Part shown: in pieces, positions 23,945-31,080 of the stretch
Layout: each line of letters starts with the position of its first letter
Numbering within the stretch: the first letter of the stretch is position 1
Source: CAMYLR01 sp041577935
GTDB taxonomy: Bacteria; Gemmatimonadota; Gemmatimonadetes; JACCXV01; JAHWKZ01
Direction: 5' to 3'
DNA: 36,349 nt
Assembly: GCA_041577935.1 (NCBI GenBank)
Contig: JBFGIA010000007.1
Coordinates: forward strand, 1 to 36,349
Translations under genes and position numbers: made by a program
The notes under the pieces: generated by a model
Seen by the model: only the letters and a program-made list of their open reading frames with translations
The model's database searches: none
Told to the model about the DNA's origin: nothing

Positions 23945-24831
23945 GCCACCAACTACAAGGTCTCTTCCTTCCGGTCACTACGCCTTTCGGCGACGATGGC
24001 GAGGTCGACCTCGAGCGTTTCGCCGACCAGATCCGTATCTACACAGGTCTCAGTCTGTCGGGGGTGATCATCTTTGGTACCACCGGCGAGGGCCCGTTGC
24101 TCGCAGCCGAGGAAGAGCCGGCGCTGCTCGAAACGGCCAAGCGCGTATTGCCGAGCGATTGGAAGTTGATCGTGCAAGTCGGGCGCGAGAGCGTGCGCGC
24201 CTCCCGGAAAGCAGCGGAACGGGCAAGTGCAGTCGGAGCTGACGCGTTGCTATGTCTGCCACCGCGCTACTACGCGCTCAGCGAGGCGGTGATCGCCAAT
24301 CACTTTCGAGCGGTTCACGCGACGACTCGGGTGCCGCTACTGGCCTATCATTTCCCGCTTCGATCGAAGGTCGATCTGCGAGCCGAGCTGCTAATCGAGC
24401 TCGGTCGTGAGGGGGTCATCGCGGGTATCAAAGACTCGGCTGGAGATCTAGCGCTCCAAGCGTCACTGCGGCGTGCCCTGGGACCCGACTTTGCGATCTT
24501 GTGTGGCAAGGCATCAGTGGTTGCAGATGCGCTGGCCGCCGACGCTGACGGCGCGATCTTAGCCGTGGCCGACGTCGTCCCGGAGACGGTGCTGGCGCTG
24601 TTCGATGCTCACCACGCGAAGGACACAAAGGAGGTAGTCCAGATTCAGGCATCACTGCTCCCGATAGCGGAGGCATGCGGGCCGAAGTTCGGCATCGCTG
24701 GGATCAAGGCAGCGCTTGATGCCCGCGGCTGGCCGGGGGGCGGCGAACCTCGGGCGCCGCTGATGCCGCTTGGGCAGGGTGATCGCGAAGTGATCGTCGA
24801 GGCGCTCGAAACGGCAGGCGTCGAGTTATGA
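23941..24831 (+). CDS. Dihydrodipicolinate synthase / N-acetylneuraminate lyase family protein
   Basis: 296 residues from GTG at 23941 (GTGA overlap with the MgtC-like gene); the frame is open to 23863 but that part lacks similarity. The TIM-barrel lyase/aldolase family forms a Schiff base with pyruvate or a related 2-oxo acid. The Schiff-base lysine is in GVIAGIKDSAGD, and the family's FGTTGEGPLL and ALLCLPPRYYAL are visible. The catalytic tyrosine segment reads AYHFP where DapA has YNVP, so the substrate may not be aspartate semialdehyde. No lysine-pathway genes are adjacent. The stop overlaps the Nif3-like start in ATGA. I would not call it dapA without phylogeny. Confidence 0.87.
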   Translation: MSHQLQGLFLPVTTPFGDDGEVDLERFADQIRIYTGLSLSGVIIFGTTGEGPLLAAEEEPALLETAKRVLPSDWKLIVQVGRESVRASRKAAERASAVGADALLCLPPRYYALSEAVIANHFRAVHATTRVPLLAYHFPLRSKVDLRAELLIELGREGVIAGIKDSAGDLALQASLRRALGPDFAILCGKASVVADALAADADGAILAVADVVPETVLALFDAHHAKDTKEVVQIQASLLPIAEACGPKFGIAGIKAALDARGWPGGGEPRAPLMPLGQGDREVIVEALETAGVEL

Positions 24832-25592
24832 GTACCACCGTCGACCGAGACGAGCTGGTGCAGTACCTCGACGACTACCTGGCGATTCAGGAATGGGAGG
24901 ACTCGTCGATGAACGGTTTACAGGTCGAAGGTGGCCCGACCGTGGATCGAGTCGCACTGGCGACCGATGCCGCGCTGGCCACGTTCTTGCTCGCTGCCGA
25001 GGCTGGCGCTCAATTACTGATCGTCCACCACGGGCTCTTCTGGGGACAGCCGATCGCCGTAACCGGCACTCACCGCAACCGTCTGGCGACTTTGCTAGAC
25101 GGCGGTGTCTCACTCTATGCGGCGCATCTCCCGCTCGACGCCCACCCTGAAGTGGGTAACAACGCTGTGTTCGCCGGATTGGTTGGGTTGACCGAACGGC
25201 GACCGTTTGGACGCTATGGCGGACGCGAGATCGGAGTCATGGGTCAGCTGTCACAGACGCTGTCGCGTTCCGATCTCGCGGCTCGGCTCGAGGCCTTGCT
25301 GGGGAGTCCGCCGGACGTACTGCCGTTTGGTCAAGACTCGATCGACACGCTGGCGATCGTCTCCGGCGGCGCGGCCGAGATGGTACCCGAAGCGGCGCAG
25401 GTCGGCGTCGATGCATTCGTCACCGGCGAGAGCAGCCACATCGCCTGGCACGTGGCCCGCGAGCACCGGATGAACCTGATCTACGGTGGCCACTACGCCA
25501 CCGAGACGCTGGGCGTACGGGCGCTCGGCGATCACCTCGCCGAGCGTTTCGGTGTCGAAACGGTCTTCCTCGACTCGCCGACCGGGTACTAA
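24828..25592 (+). CDS. Nif3-like dinuclear metal centre protein (YbgI/DUF34)
   Basis: 254 residues, the short form without the inserted PII-like domain. Nif3/YbgI proteins form hexameric rings with two metal ions per subunit; proposals include GTP cyclohydrolase-like activity and metal insertion, and the role is unsettled. Metal-binding motifs are LLIVHHGLFWGQP, AAHLPLDAHPEVGNN and LIYGGHYATETLGV. It is translationally coupled to the upstream lyase (ATGA). Its stop overlaps the stop of the convergent exchanger gene by four bases (CTAA). Confidence 0.92.
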   Translation: MSTTVDRDELVQYLDDYLAIQEWEDSSMNGLQVEGGPTVDRVALATDAALATFLLAAEAGAQLLIVHHGLFWGQPIAVTGTHRNRLATLLDGGVSLYAAHLPLDAHPEVGNNAVFAGLVGLTERRPFGRYGGREIGVMGQLSQTLSRSDLAARLEALLGSPPDVLPFGQDSIDTLAIVSGGAAEMVPEAAQVGVDAFVTGESSHIAWHVAREHRMNLIYGGHYATETLGVRALGDHLAERFGVETVFLDSPTGY

Positions 25593-26683
25593 TGCGCGGC
25601 TTCCGGGAGGAAGTAAAACACGGCTGCCAGGATCAGGTACACGGCCAGGAGTTGCACACCCTCCAACCAGTTTGATTCGCCGTCCATCGCCACCCGCGAG
25701 ACGATGATGACCGAAAGGCCGATGGCCAGCACCTCGGCCGAAGTGAAAACGAGGTTCATCGGCTCAGGCCCGATCGCGTAGCTGAGAAACACCAGCAGCG
25801 GGGCCGCGAAGAGCGCTATCTGTGTGCTGCTCCCGATGGCGATGCCGACGCTGAGATCCATGCGGTCTTCGAGGGCCATGAGGATCGCGGTCGAGTGTTC
25901 GGCCGCGTTTCCGACGATGGCGACGATGACGACCCCGATAAACACCTCGGTCATGCCGAGCGTCGCAGCGGTGGGCTCGACCGCTGAGACGAGGATTTCG
26001 GCCAGCCAGCTGACAAAGACGGTGGCGGTGACGAGGACGATCAGTGAGCGCCTGATGCTCCAGGTGGCGTGCGACGACTCTACATGAGCGGCCTGGGCGG
26101 CGTCGCGAGTGAAGTAGTCGGTGTGCGTGTGGAGCGCGAAGATGAGTGACAACAAGTACGTCAACATCAGAACGATCCCGATCGCTAAGCTCAGCCGGCC
26201 CTCGCCGGGAGCCGCTCCGGGACCTGCCAGGTAGTGATACGCCGCCGGTGCGATGAGTGCGACGGCTGCCAGCGTCAATGTCGTCGAGCGTGTCCTCGCG
26301 CCGGCCCCGCTGAAGCTCTGTGTTCTGAACTTTAATCCCCCGGCGAGCATCGACAGACCGAGGATAAGCAGCGCGTTGCCTATAATGGAGCCGGTGAGAG
26401 AAGCTTTTACGACGGAGTACAAGCCCTCGCGCAACGCCAACACAGCGATGATGATCTCCGCCATGTTGCCGAACGTCGCGTTCAGCAGCCCACCGATGCC
26501 TTCACCCGTCTTGTCGGCTAGGTGCTCGGTTGCCCGACCCATGATCCCTGCCAACGGGATGATCGCTATCGCCGCGAGTGCGAAAATCAGCGTGTGCGAC
26601 TCCGGCCACGCGTAGCGGACGATCAGCGCGAGCGGCACGAAGACCAAGGCCCAGTACAGGATATTCCGCGCCTGGATTCTCAA
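25589..26683 (-). CDS. cax: Calcium/proton exchanger, CaCA family
   Basis: 364 residues. An inner-membrane antiporter exporting calcium (or similar cations) in exchange for protons. About eleven hydrophobic helices form two inverted repeats, each with the family's acidic motif: GGLLNATFGNMAEIIIAVLA in the first and VIVAIVGNAAEHSTAILMAL in the second. The start codon is TTG at 26683, supported by GAGG four bases upstream (on the minus strand) and the absence of any other in-frame start nearby. The short linker between the halves is histidine/aspartate-rich (HTHTDYFTRDAAQ). It is divergent from purA. Confidence 0.92.
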   Translation of the reverse strand: MRIQARNILYWALVFVPLALIVRYAWPESHTLIFALAAIAIIPLAGIMGRATEHLADKTGEGIGGLLNATFGNMAEIIIAVLALREGLYSVVKASLTGSIIGNALLILGLSMLAGGLKFRTQSFSGAGARTRSTTLTLAAVALIAPAAYHYLAGPGAAPGEGRLSLAIGIVLMLTYLLSLIFALHTHTDYFTRDAAQAAHVESSHATWSIRRSLIVLVTATVFVSWLAEILVSAVEPTAATLGMTEVFIGVVIVAIVGNAAEHSTAILMALEDRMDLSVGIAIGSSTQIALFAAPLLVFLSYAIGPEPMNLVFTSAEVLAIGLSVIIVSRVAMDGESNWLEGVQLLAVYLILAAVFYFLPEAAH

Positions 26684-26753
26684 CGCACCTCGATGAGCTC
26701 AGGGAGCGATTTGACGTCTTCCGGTCGAACGCGGCACCTTATGGGAGTGCGAC

Positions 26754-26781
26754 CGCGCCCCTACTCGGGCGCGTTTTCTTT
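26754..26781 (+). terminator. Intrinsic-terminator-like hairpin in purA leader
   Basis: CGCGCCC (26754-26760) and GGGCGCG (26767-26773) form a perfect 7-bp GC stem with a six-base loop (CTACTC), followed directly by TTTTCTTT. It lies 45 bases before the purA start, in a gap where the other neighbour (cax) points away. No plus-strand gene ends here, so it is either an attenuator in the purA leader or the end of a small or antisense transcript. A 10-bp palindrome TCGATATCGA (26799-26808) follows. Confidence 0.6.
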
Positions 26782-26825
26782 GCTCACCCACAGCGCCTCG
26801 ATATCGAGGACGGGAACGGTACCAC

Positions 26826-28127
26826 ATGCAGCCCGCTGAGGGCACCTGTCAAGTCGTCGTCGGCGCCCAATGGGGCGATGAAGGGAAGGGGAAGATCGTC
26901 GATGTGCTCGCTGAGCGCGCCGACGTTGTGGCCCGCTTTCAAGGCGGTTCGAATGCCGGCCACACGGTGGTGGTTGGCGGCGAAGAGTTCATCCTGCATC
27001 AAGTGCCTTCGGGCATCCTCCACTCAGGAAAACAGTGCCTGCTCGGGAACGGCGTGGTGCTCGATCCGGAGGCGTTCTTTGAGGAGGTCGATGAACTCGA
27101 GGCGCGCGGCATCGACACCGCAGGCCGGCTGTGGATATCCGATCGTGCGCACCTGCTACTGCCATATCACAAAATGATCGATAGGGCCGCCGAGGGTGAC
27201 CGCGGCGAAGCGGCCATCGGGACGACGGGCCGCGGAATCGGGCCGGCCTACGAGGACAAGATCGCCCGCGTCGGGATTCGGCTCGCCGACGTGCAGGACC
27301 CCGACCACCTGCGCAGACGGATCGAAACCAACGTCGAGATCAAACAAGGTTGGTTGGAGCGGCTTGGCAGCTACGAACGACTCGACACACAACAGGTTTT
27401 CGATCAACTAATGCGTGTTCGCGACCGACTGGTGGAACGGACGACAGACGTTTCGCAGCGAGTTGCGAACGACCTTGCCGCGGGCCGTTGCGTCTTGCTG
27501 GAAGGTGCTCAGGGCTCGCAGCTGGACATCGATCATGGCACCTACCCGTACGTGACGTCCTCCAGCACGACGGCCGGCGGTGCGGCTACCGGGGTTGGGC
27601 TCGGTCCCAAGTACATCGACCAGATCATTGGAGTGGTCAAGGCATACACCACCCGGGTCGGCAATGGCCCGTTGCCGACCGAGATCGAAGGTTCGGCGCA
27701 AGAGGCACTCAGGGAGGCTGGTGGCGAGTATGGTGCGACTACTGGCCGAGCGCGGCGTTGTGGATGGTTCGATGCGGTGGTTGTGCGATACGCCGCTCGT
27801 GTAAACAGCTTGACGGAACTGGCGGTGACGAAGCTCGACGTGCTCGATGGTTTCGATTCGATTCCGTTGTGTACCGGTTACCGGGCGGCTGACACCGACG
27901 GTGGTCACGAACTAACCGACTTTCCCGCCAATCTCGCCGTCCTCGAACGCTACGATCCGATCTACGAAGAGCATCCGGGATGGCGACTGCCAACGGGAGA
28001 GGCGCGAAGTTGGAGCGATCTCCCGGCTGAGGCGCGGCAGTACGTGGAGCGCATCGAGGCGCTAGTGGGTGTCCCGATTACCCGGGTATCGGTGGGTCAG
28101 GCACGCAAACAGGTGTTGGAGCGATAG
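26826..28127 (+). CDS. purA: Adenylosuccinate synthetase
   Basis: 433 residues, full length. It joins IMP and aspartate with GTP, the first step from IMP to AMP. The GTP-binding loop is GAQWGDEGKGKIVD; FQGGSNAGHTVVV, GTTGRGIGPAYEDK, the LLEGAQGSQLDIDHGTYPYV segment and TGRARRCGWFDAV are all intact, as is the C-terminal GQARKQ guanine-site region. The ribosome site is weak. An intrinsic-terminator-like hairpin 45 bases upstream suggests control by attenuation. It converges on the PEP carboxykinase gene. Confidence 0.97.
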   Translation: MQPAEGTCQVVVGAQWGDEGKGKIVDVLAERADVVARFQGGSNAGHTVVVGGEEFILHQVPSGILHSGKQCLLGNGVVLDPEAFFEEVDELEARGIDTAGRLWISDRAHLLLPYHKMIDRAAEGDRGEAAIGTTGRGIGPAYEDKIARVGIRLADVQDPDHLRRRIETNVEIKQGWLERLGSYERLDTQQVFDQLMRVRDRLVERTTDVSQRVANDLAAGRCVLLEGAQGSQLDIDHGTYPYVTSSSTTAGGAATGVGLGPKYIDQIIGVVKAYTTRVGNGPLPTEIEGSAQEALREAGGEYGATTGRARRCGWFDAVVVRYAARVNSLTELAVTKLDVLDGFDSIPLCTGYRAADTDGGHELTDFPANLAVLERYDPIYEEHPGWRLPTGEARSWSDLPAEARQYVERIEALVGVPITRVSVGQARKQVLER

Positions 28128-28138
28128 ACGCGGACAGC

Positions 28139-28152
28139 GCCGAGGTCTCGGC
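28139..28152. terminator. Short hairpin between convergent purA and pckA
   Basis: GCCGAG (28139-28144) and CTCGGC (28147-28152) are complementary with two bases between them, in the 26-base gap between the two stop codons. There is no T-run on either strand, so it is at most a weak bidirectional terminator. Confidence 0.3.
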
Positions 28153-28153
28153 C

Positions 28154-29752
28154 CTAAGCGACCGGACCGGCAGCCGCGATCTTCGTCGGAACATCGAAAT
28201 GTGTGAAGTTCTCGCGGAAGAGGTGGGCGAGATCGGCAGCCTTGGCGTCGTACGCTGCGGGATCACTCCATGTTGTTCTGGGGTCGAGCACGTCGGTCGG
28301 CACTTCAGGGCACTCAGTCGGAACGGCGAAGCCAAAAACGGGATGTGTCTTGCACTCCACGTTCCTCAGGTCACCGTCCAGTGCCGCGGTGACCATCGCC
28401 CGCGTGTGGCCGAGTCTCATCCGCTCGCCCTCGCCGTACGGCCCGCCGGTCCATCCTGTATTTACGAGATAAACGACAGTATCGTGATGGTCAATCCGGT
28501 TCCCGAGCATCTCGGCATAACGGGTCGGTGGCAGCGGCAGAAACGGTGCCCCAAAGCAAGCCGAGAACGTGGCGGTGGGTTCGGTCACCCCAGCCTCCGT
28601 CCCCGCGACCTTGGCTGTGTAGCCGGAGACGAAATGGTACATCGCCTGCTCCGCGGTTAACCGGGAGATGGGTGGGAGTACGCCAAACGCATCGGCGGTC
28701 AGGAAGATCACCGTGTTCGGATGCCCCCCAACGCCAGGGATTACAGCGCCAGGGATAAACTCGACCGGGTAGGCCGCACGGGTGTTTTCGGTGATCGCGT
28801 CATCGTTGTAATCGATCGCTCGCGTCGATTCGTTGATTACGACGTTCTCGAGCACTGACCCAAAACGGATTGCGGCCCAGATCTGTGGTTCGTGTTCCTG
28901 AGATAAACGAATGCACTTGGCGTAGCATCCGCCTTCGAAGTTGAACACCCCGTTATCTGACCAGCCGTGCTCGTCGTCTCCAATCAGCGACCGTTTCGGG
29001 TCAGCCGAGAGCGTGGTCTTACCGGTCCCAGATAAACCGAAGAACAACGCCGTGTCGCCGTTTGACCCGATGTTGGCCGAGCAGTGCATCGGCAGCACCC
29101 CACGCTTTGGCATGAGGTAGTTCATCACTGTGAAAATCGATTTCTTCATCTCGCCGGCGTAGTCGGTGCCGCCGATCAGAACGAGTCGCTTGCTAAAGGA
29201 GAGCAGGACGAACGCTTCGTCCGGTGTGCCATCGACCGACGGATCGGCGCTCAAATTGGGTGCGTGGAGGATCGTGAAACGTGGCTCGCTGGTCCGTTTT
29301 TCATTTGGTTGCGGGCGCAGAAAGAGCTGGTGAACGAACAAGTTGTGCCAAGCGTACTCGTTGACGACCCTGACCGGTAACCGGTATTGCGGATCGGCGC
29401 CGGCAAACCCGTCGAACATATAGAGCGGCCGTTCCGACAGATAGGCGGCCACTTTTTGATGCAGGCGGTCAAACGTGGCCGGATCGAGCTTGTGATTCCG
29501 AATCCACCAGATCTCGTCACTAACCTCCGCGTCCTCAGCGATCGCCTTGGCGTCCGGGGAGCGGCCGGTCCGGTCGCCGGTTACCGTGCGCAGTGCCCCG
29601 GACTCGACAAGGACGCCTTCGCCTTGGTGCACGCTGTGCTCGATGAGCCGTGGCACCGAGAGGTTGCGATACACCTCATGGGTTGGCGTCAGTCCGACGC
29701 GCTCGAGATCGGGGGCGGTCTTGATCACGGAGCAACGATAAGGTGGGTCCAT
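28154..29752 (-). CDS. pckA: Phosphoenolpyruvate carboxykinase (ATP)
   Basis: 532 residues, normal for the ATP-dependent enzyme, which converts oxaloacetate to PEP in gluconeogenesis. Visible sites: TVTGDRTGRSPDAK (substrate-binding Arg), the ANIGSNGDTALFFGLSGTGK kinase loop followed by TTLSADP, the metal site LIGDDEHGW, and VFNFEGGCYAKCI. The frame is open to 29932, but the stretch beyond 29752 is antisense to the tRNA-Lys and has no similarity, so ATG 29752 is preferred. No ribosome site is apparent. Only 51 bases separate it from the divergent tRNA, so its promoter must lie close to or within the tRNA region. Confidence 0.95.
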   Translation of the reverse strand: MDPPYRCSVIKTAPDLERVGLTPTHEVYRNLSVPRLIEHSVHQGEGVLVESGALRTVTGDRTGRSPDAKAIAEDAEVSDEIWWIRNHKLDPATFDRLHQKVAAYLSERPLYMFDGFAGADPQYRLPVRVVNEYAWHNLFVHQLFLRPQPNEKRTSEPRFTILHAPNLSADPSVDGTPDEAFVLLSFSKRLVLIGGTDYAGEMKKSIFTVMNYLMPKRGVLPMHCSANIGSNGDTALFFGLSGTGKTTLSADPKRSLIGDDEHGWSDNGVFNFEGGCYAKCIRLSQEHEPQIWAAIRFGSVLENVVINESTRAIDYNDDAITENTRAAYPVEFIPGAVIPGVGGHPNTVIFLTADAFGVLPPISRLTAEQAMYHFVSGYTAKVAGTEAGVTEPTATFSACFGAPFLPLPPTRYAEMLGNRIDHHDTVVYLVNTGWTGGPYGEGERMRLGHTRAMVTAALDGDLRNVECKTHPVFGFAVPTECPEVPTDVLDPRTTWSDPAAYDAKAADLAHLFRENFTHFDVPTKIAAAGPVA

Positions 29753-29768
29753 GTCGCGGGCCACTTCG

Positions 29769-29797
29769 TTGCCTGCTCGGACGCCGGGCCCTACCTT
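29769..29797 (+). promoter_or_regulatory. tRNA-Lys promoter placing transcription start at mature 5' end
   Basis: TTGCCT (29769-29774), exactly 17 bases, then TACCTT (29792-29797), then six bases (GCGATC) before G1 of the tRNA at 29804. With the usual six-to-seven-base distance from the -10 box, RNA synthesis would begin at or next to the first nucleotide of the mature tRNA. Confidence 0.5.
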
Positions 29798-29803
29798 GCG
29801 ATC

Positions 29804-29879
29804 GGGCCTGTAACTCAATCGGTAGAGTATCGGCCTTTTAAGCCGAGAGTTGTGGGTTCGAGTCCCACCGGGCCCACCA
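29804..29879 (+). tRNA. tRNA-Lys (anticodon UUU)
   Basis: A complete cloverleaf of 76 bases with CCA encoded. The acceptor stem GGGCCTG (29804-29810) pairs with CGGGCCC (29869-29875), with one G-U pair. The D stem is ACTC/GAGT, and the anticodon stem TCGGC/GCCGA surrounds loop CTTTTAA with anticodon TTT at 29837-29839. The T stem is GTGGG/CCCAC with loop TTCGAGT. Discriminator base A (29876) is followed by CCA (29877-29879). No terminator hairpin follows, only CTTTTTG at 29889-29895. Confidence 0.97.
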
Positions 29880-29994
29880 TCCCTCCCGCTTTTTGCAACC
29901 CTGATTGGCTTCTTTCGGCAGCAAATGCCCATGAGTCTCCACTTGCAGGGGCTGGCCTGACTATTGCAGCAAGGCCAACCGGATTCGTGTTCGA

Positions 29995-30013
29995 CGGGTG
30001 CGCTCAGCGCCCG
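29995..30013 (+). repeat. Hairpin in leader of the 30042 gene
   Basis: CGGGTGC (29995-30001) pairs with GCGCCCG (30007-30013), with one G-U pair, around the loop GCTCA. It sits 28 bases before the start codon at 30042. Further upstream TGGCC and GGCCA (about 29953-29977) also pair. No T-run follows. The rest of the 162-base gap after the tRNA shows nothing recognisable. Confidence 0.35.
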
Positions 30014-30041
30014 AAACGATCACTGAGATGCGGGGACCTTC

Positions 30042-30488
30042 ATGTTGCAGTCGAAAGCGAGTGCCAAACTGAACGTCGTGGTGCAGTTAAACGATGGAAC
30101 CCGACGTAAGGGAGTCACCGACGCCTTTAATCCGAAAAAGTCGACGCTGCTGATCAAAGAGATCGACGTCGGGGGAAACGTCGTCGAGATCCATGACGTG
30201 GACATGCACAGCGTCCACGCGATCTTTTTTGTTCGCGATCTGGCGATCATGCGAACGAGTCGCCACACCAACCGGGACGCGCCGGTTTCGCCGCCCGCTG
30301 CCGCAAAGAATGGAAAACGGGTCCGCGTGACGTTCATCTGGGGTGAGGTGATGGACGGTGTGTCACCGGACGTCGATAAGAAAACGCCGTGGTTCTTCCT
30401 GTTTCCGATGGGGCCGCTAAACCGGGCCTACAACATCCATCAGGTGTACATCTCGAGAAAGGCGGCCGCGCGGATCGAACCGGTCTAG
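30042..30488 (+). CDS. Hypothetical protein with two strand-rich repeats (DUF6982-like)
   Basis: 148 residues. Two halves look like degenerate copies of one small beta domain: the first has LNVVVQLNDGTRRKGVTDAF and VHAIFFVRDLA; the second has VRVTFIWGEVMDGVSPDV, then WFFLFPMGP and VYISRKAAARI. The pattern 'f.dGE...G......wFF.P......i.v...a...i' is seen in small C-terminal domains attached to PilZ-type proteins, but I cannot confirm the family. No signal peptide or membrane segment. GGGGA lies about nine bases before the ATG as ribosome site. A linker rich in Pro/Ala/Lys (SPPAAAKNGKR) separates the halves. It stands alone between the tRNA and the outer-membrane-type gene. Confidence 0.65.
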   Translation: MLQSKASAKLNVVVQLNDGTRRKGVTDAFNPKKSTLLIKEIDVGGNVVEIHDVDMHSVHAIFFVRDLAIMRTSRHTNRDAPVSPPAAAKNGKRVRVTFIWGEVMDGVSPDVDKKTPWFFLFPMGPLNRAYNIHQVYISRKAAARIEPV

Positions 30489-30515
30489 CGCGAGCTTTGC
30501 TACTACGTATCGCGT

Positions 30516-30537
30516 AGCTGGATCTTGTGATCCGGCT
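30516..30537 (+). terminator. Hairpin after the 30042 gene
   Basis: AGCTGGATC (30516-30524) pairs with GATCCGGCT (30529-30537), nine pairs including one G-U, around TTGT. It is followed by GCGCGTTCTTT, only partly T-rich. It lies 28 bases after the stop at 30488, so it is a plausible weak terminator. Its loop and descending arm supply the -35 box of the next promoter. Confidence 0.45.
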
Positions 30538-30553
30538 GCGCGTTCTTTATGAT
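30525..30553 (+). promoter_or_regulatory. Leaderless-type promoter of the outer-membrane protein gene
   Basis: TTGTGA (30525-30530), exactly 17 bases, then TATGAT (30548-30553, five of six matches to TATAAT). Five bases later comes the GTG start codon at 30559. Transcription beginning at the normal distance from this -10 box would start on the G of GTG, and there is no ribosome site. Confidence 0.6.
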
Positions 30554-30558
30554 TCAGC

Positions 30559-31080
30559 GTGCGAACTGCGCTGATTCTCGCCCTCGCTTTGTCGGTCGCC
30601 GCAACCCCGCTGGCGGCACAGAGCTCGTTCGACCCGCATCGCAATCAGGCCATCGGCGGTATGGCCGGGCTCGCATCGGGCAGCGGTCTTTCGTATCAAG
30701 AAATCTACCCCTCAGCCTTCGGCTACCGTGGCGCGCTGGCGCTATGGAAGGCGGGTGACTCCTTCTTCTTGAATACCGGCGTCTCCGGTCTGAGAATCTT
30801 GACCGACGACGGCCGGCAGCGGGTGTATCTGGTGGGCGGCTTGTCGTACTGGCGGCACACCGAAGAGACCAGCCGACCCATTTTCGACGAGAACGACAAC
30901 GTAACCGGCGAGCGGATCTTCGATGATGTGGACGACAGCTGGTCCATAGGGCTGGGGGCTGGAATCGAGCTTCCGGTTGGGACTCGGACGGCGATCTCGT
31001 TAGAGGCGTTGTTCACCTACTGGACCCAATCGGGTAACGTACTGCCACTGCCTCAAATCGGTTTGCAGTACCAGTTCTAA
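30559..31080 (+). CDS. Small secreted beta-barrel-like outer membrane protein
   Basis: 173 residues with a clear signal peptide (MRTALILALALSVAATPLAA, cleavage near AQS). The mature part is strand-rich with alternating hydrophobic residues: FGYRGALALWKAG, YLVGGLSYWRH, WSIGLGAGIELPVG and AISLEALFTYWTQ. It ends in the aromatic C-terminus LQYQF expected for outer-membrane barrels inserted by the BAM machinery. I estimate about eight strands. No named family recognised. The GTG start follows a promoter-like TTGTGA-N17-TATGAT by five bases. The stop overlaps that of the convergent guanine-deaminase-like gene by four bases (CTAA). Confidence 0.75.
   Translation: MRTALILALALSVAATPLAAQSSFDPHRNQAIGGMAGLASGSGLSYQEIYPSAFGYRGALALWKAGDSFFLNTGVSGLRILTDDGRQRVYLVGGLSYWRHTEETSRPIFDENDNVTGERIFDDVDDSWSIGLGAGIELPVGTRTAISLEALFTYWTQSGNVLPLPQIGLQYQF

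Noticed and set aside
29753..29932. In-frame N-terminal extension of PEP carboxykinase up to 29932
   Set aside because: It would be encoded by the antisense strand of the tRNA-Lys and shows no similarity to the family, whose N-terminus fits ATG 29752.
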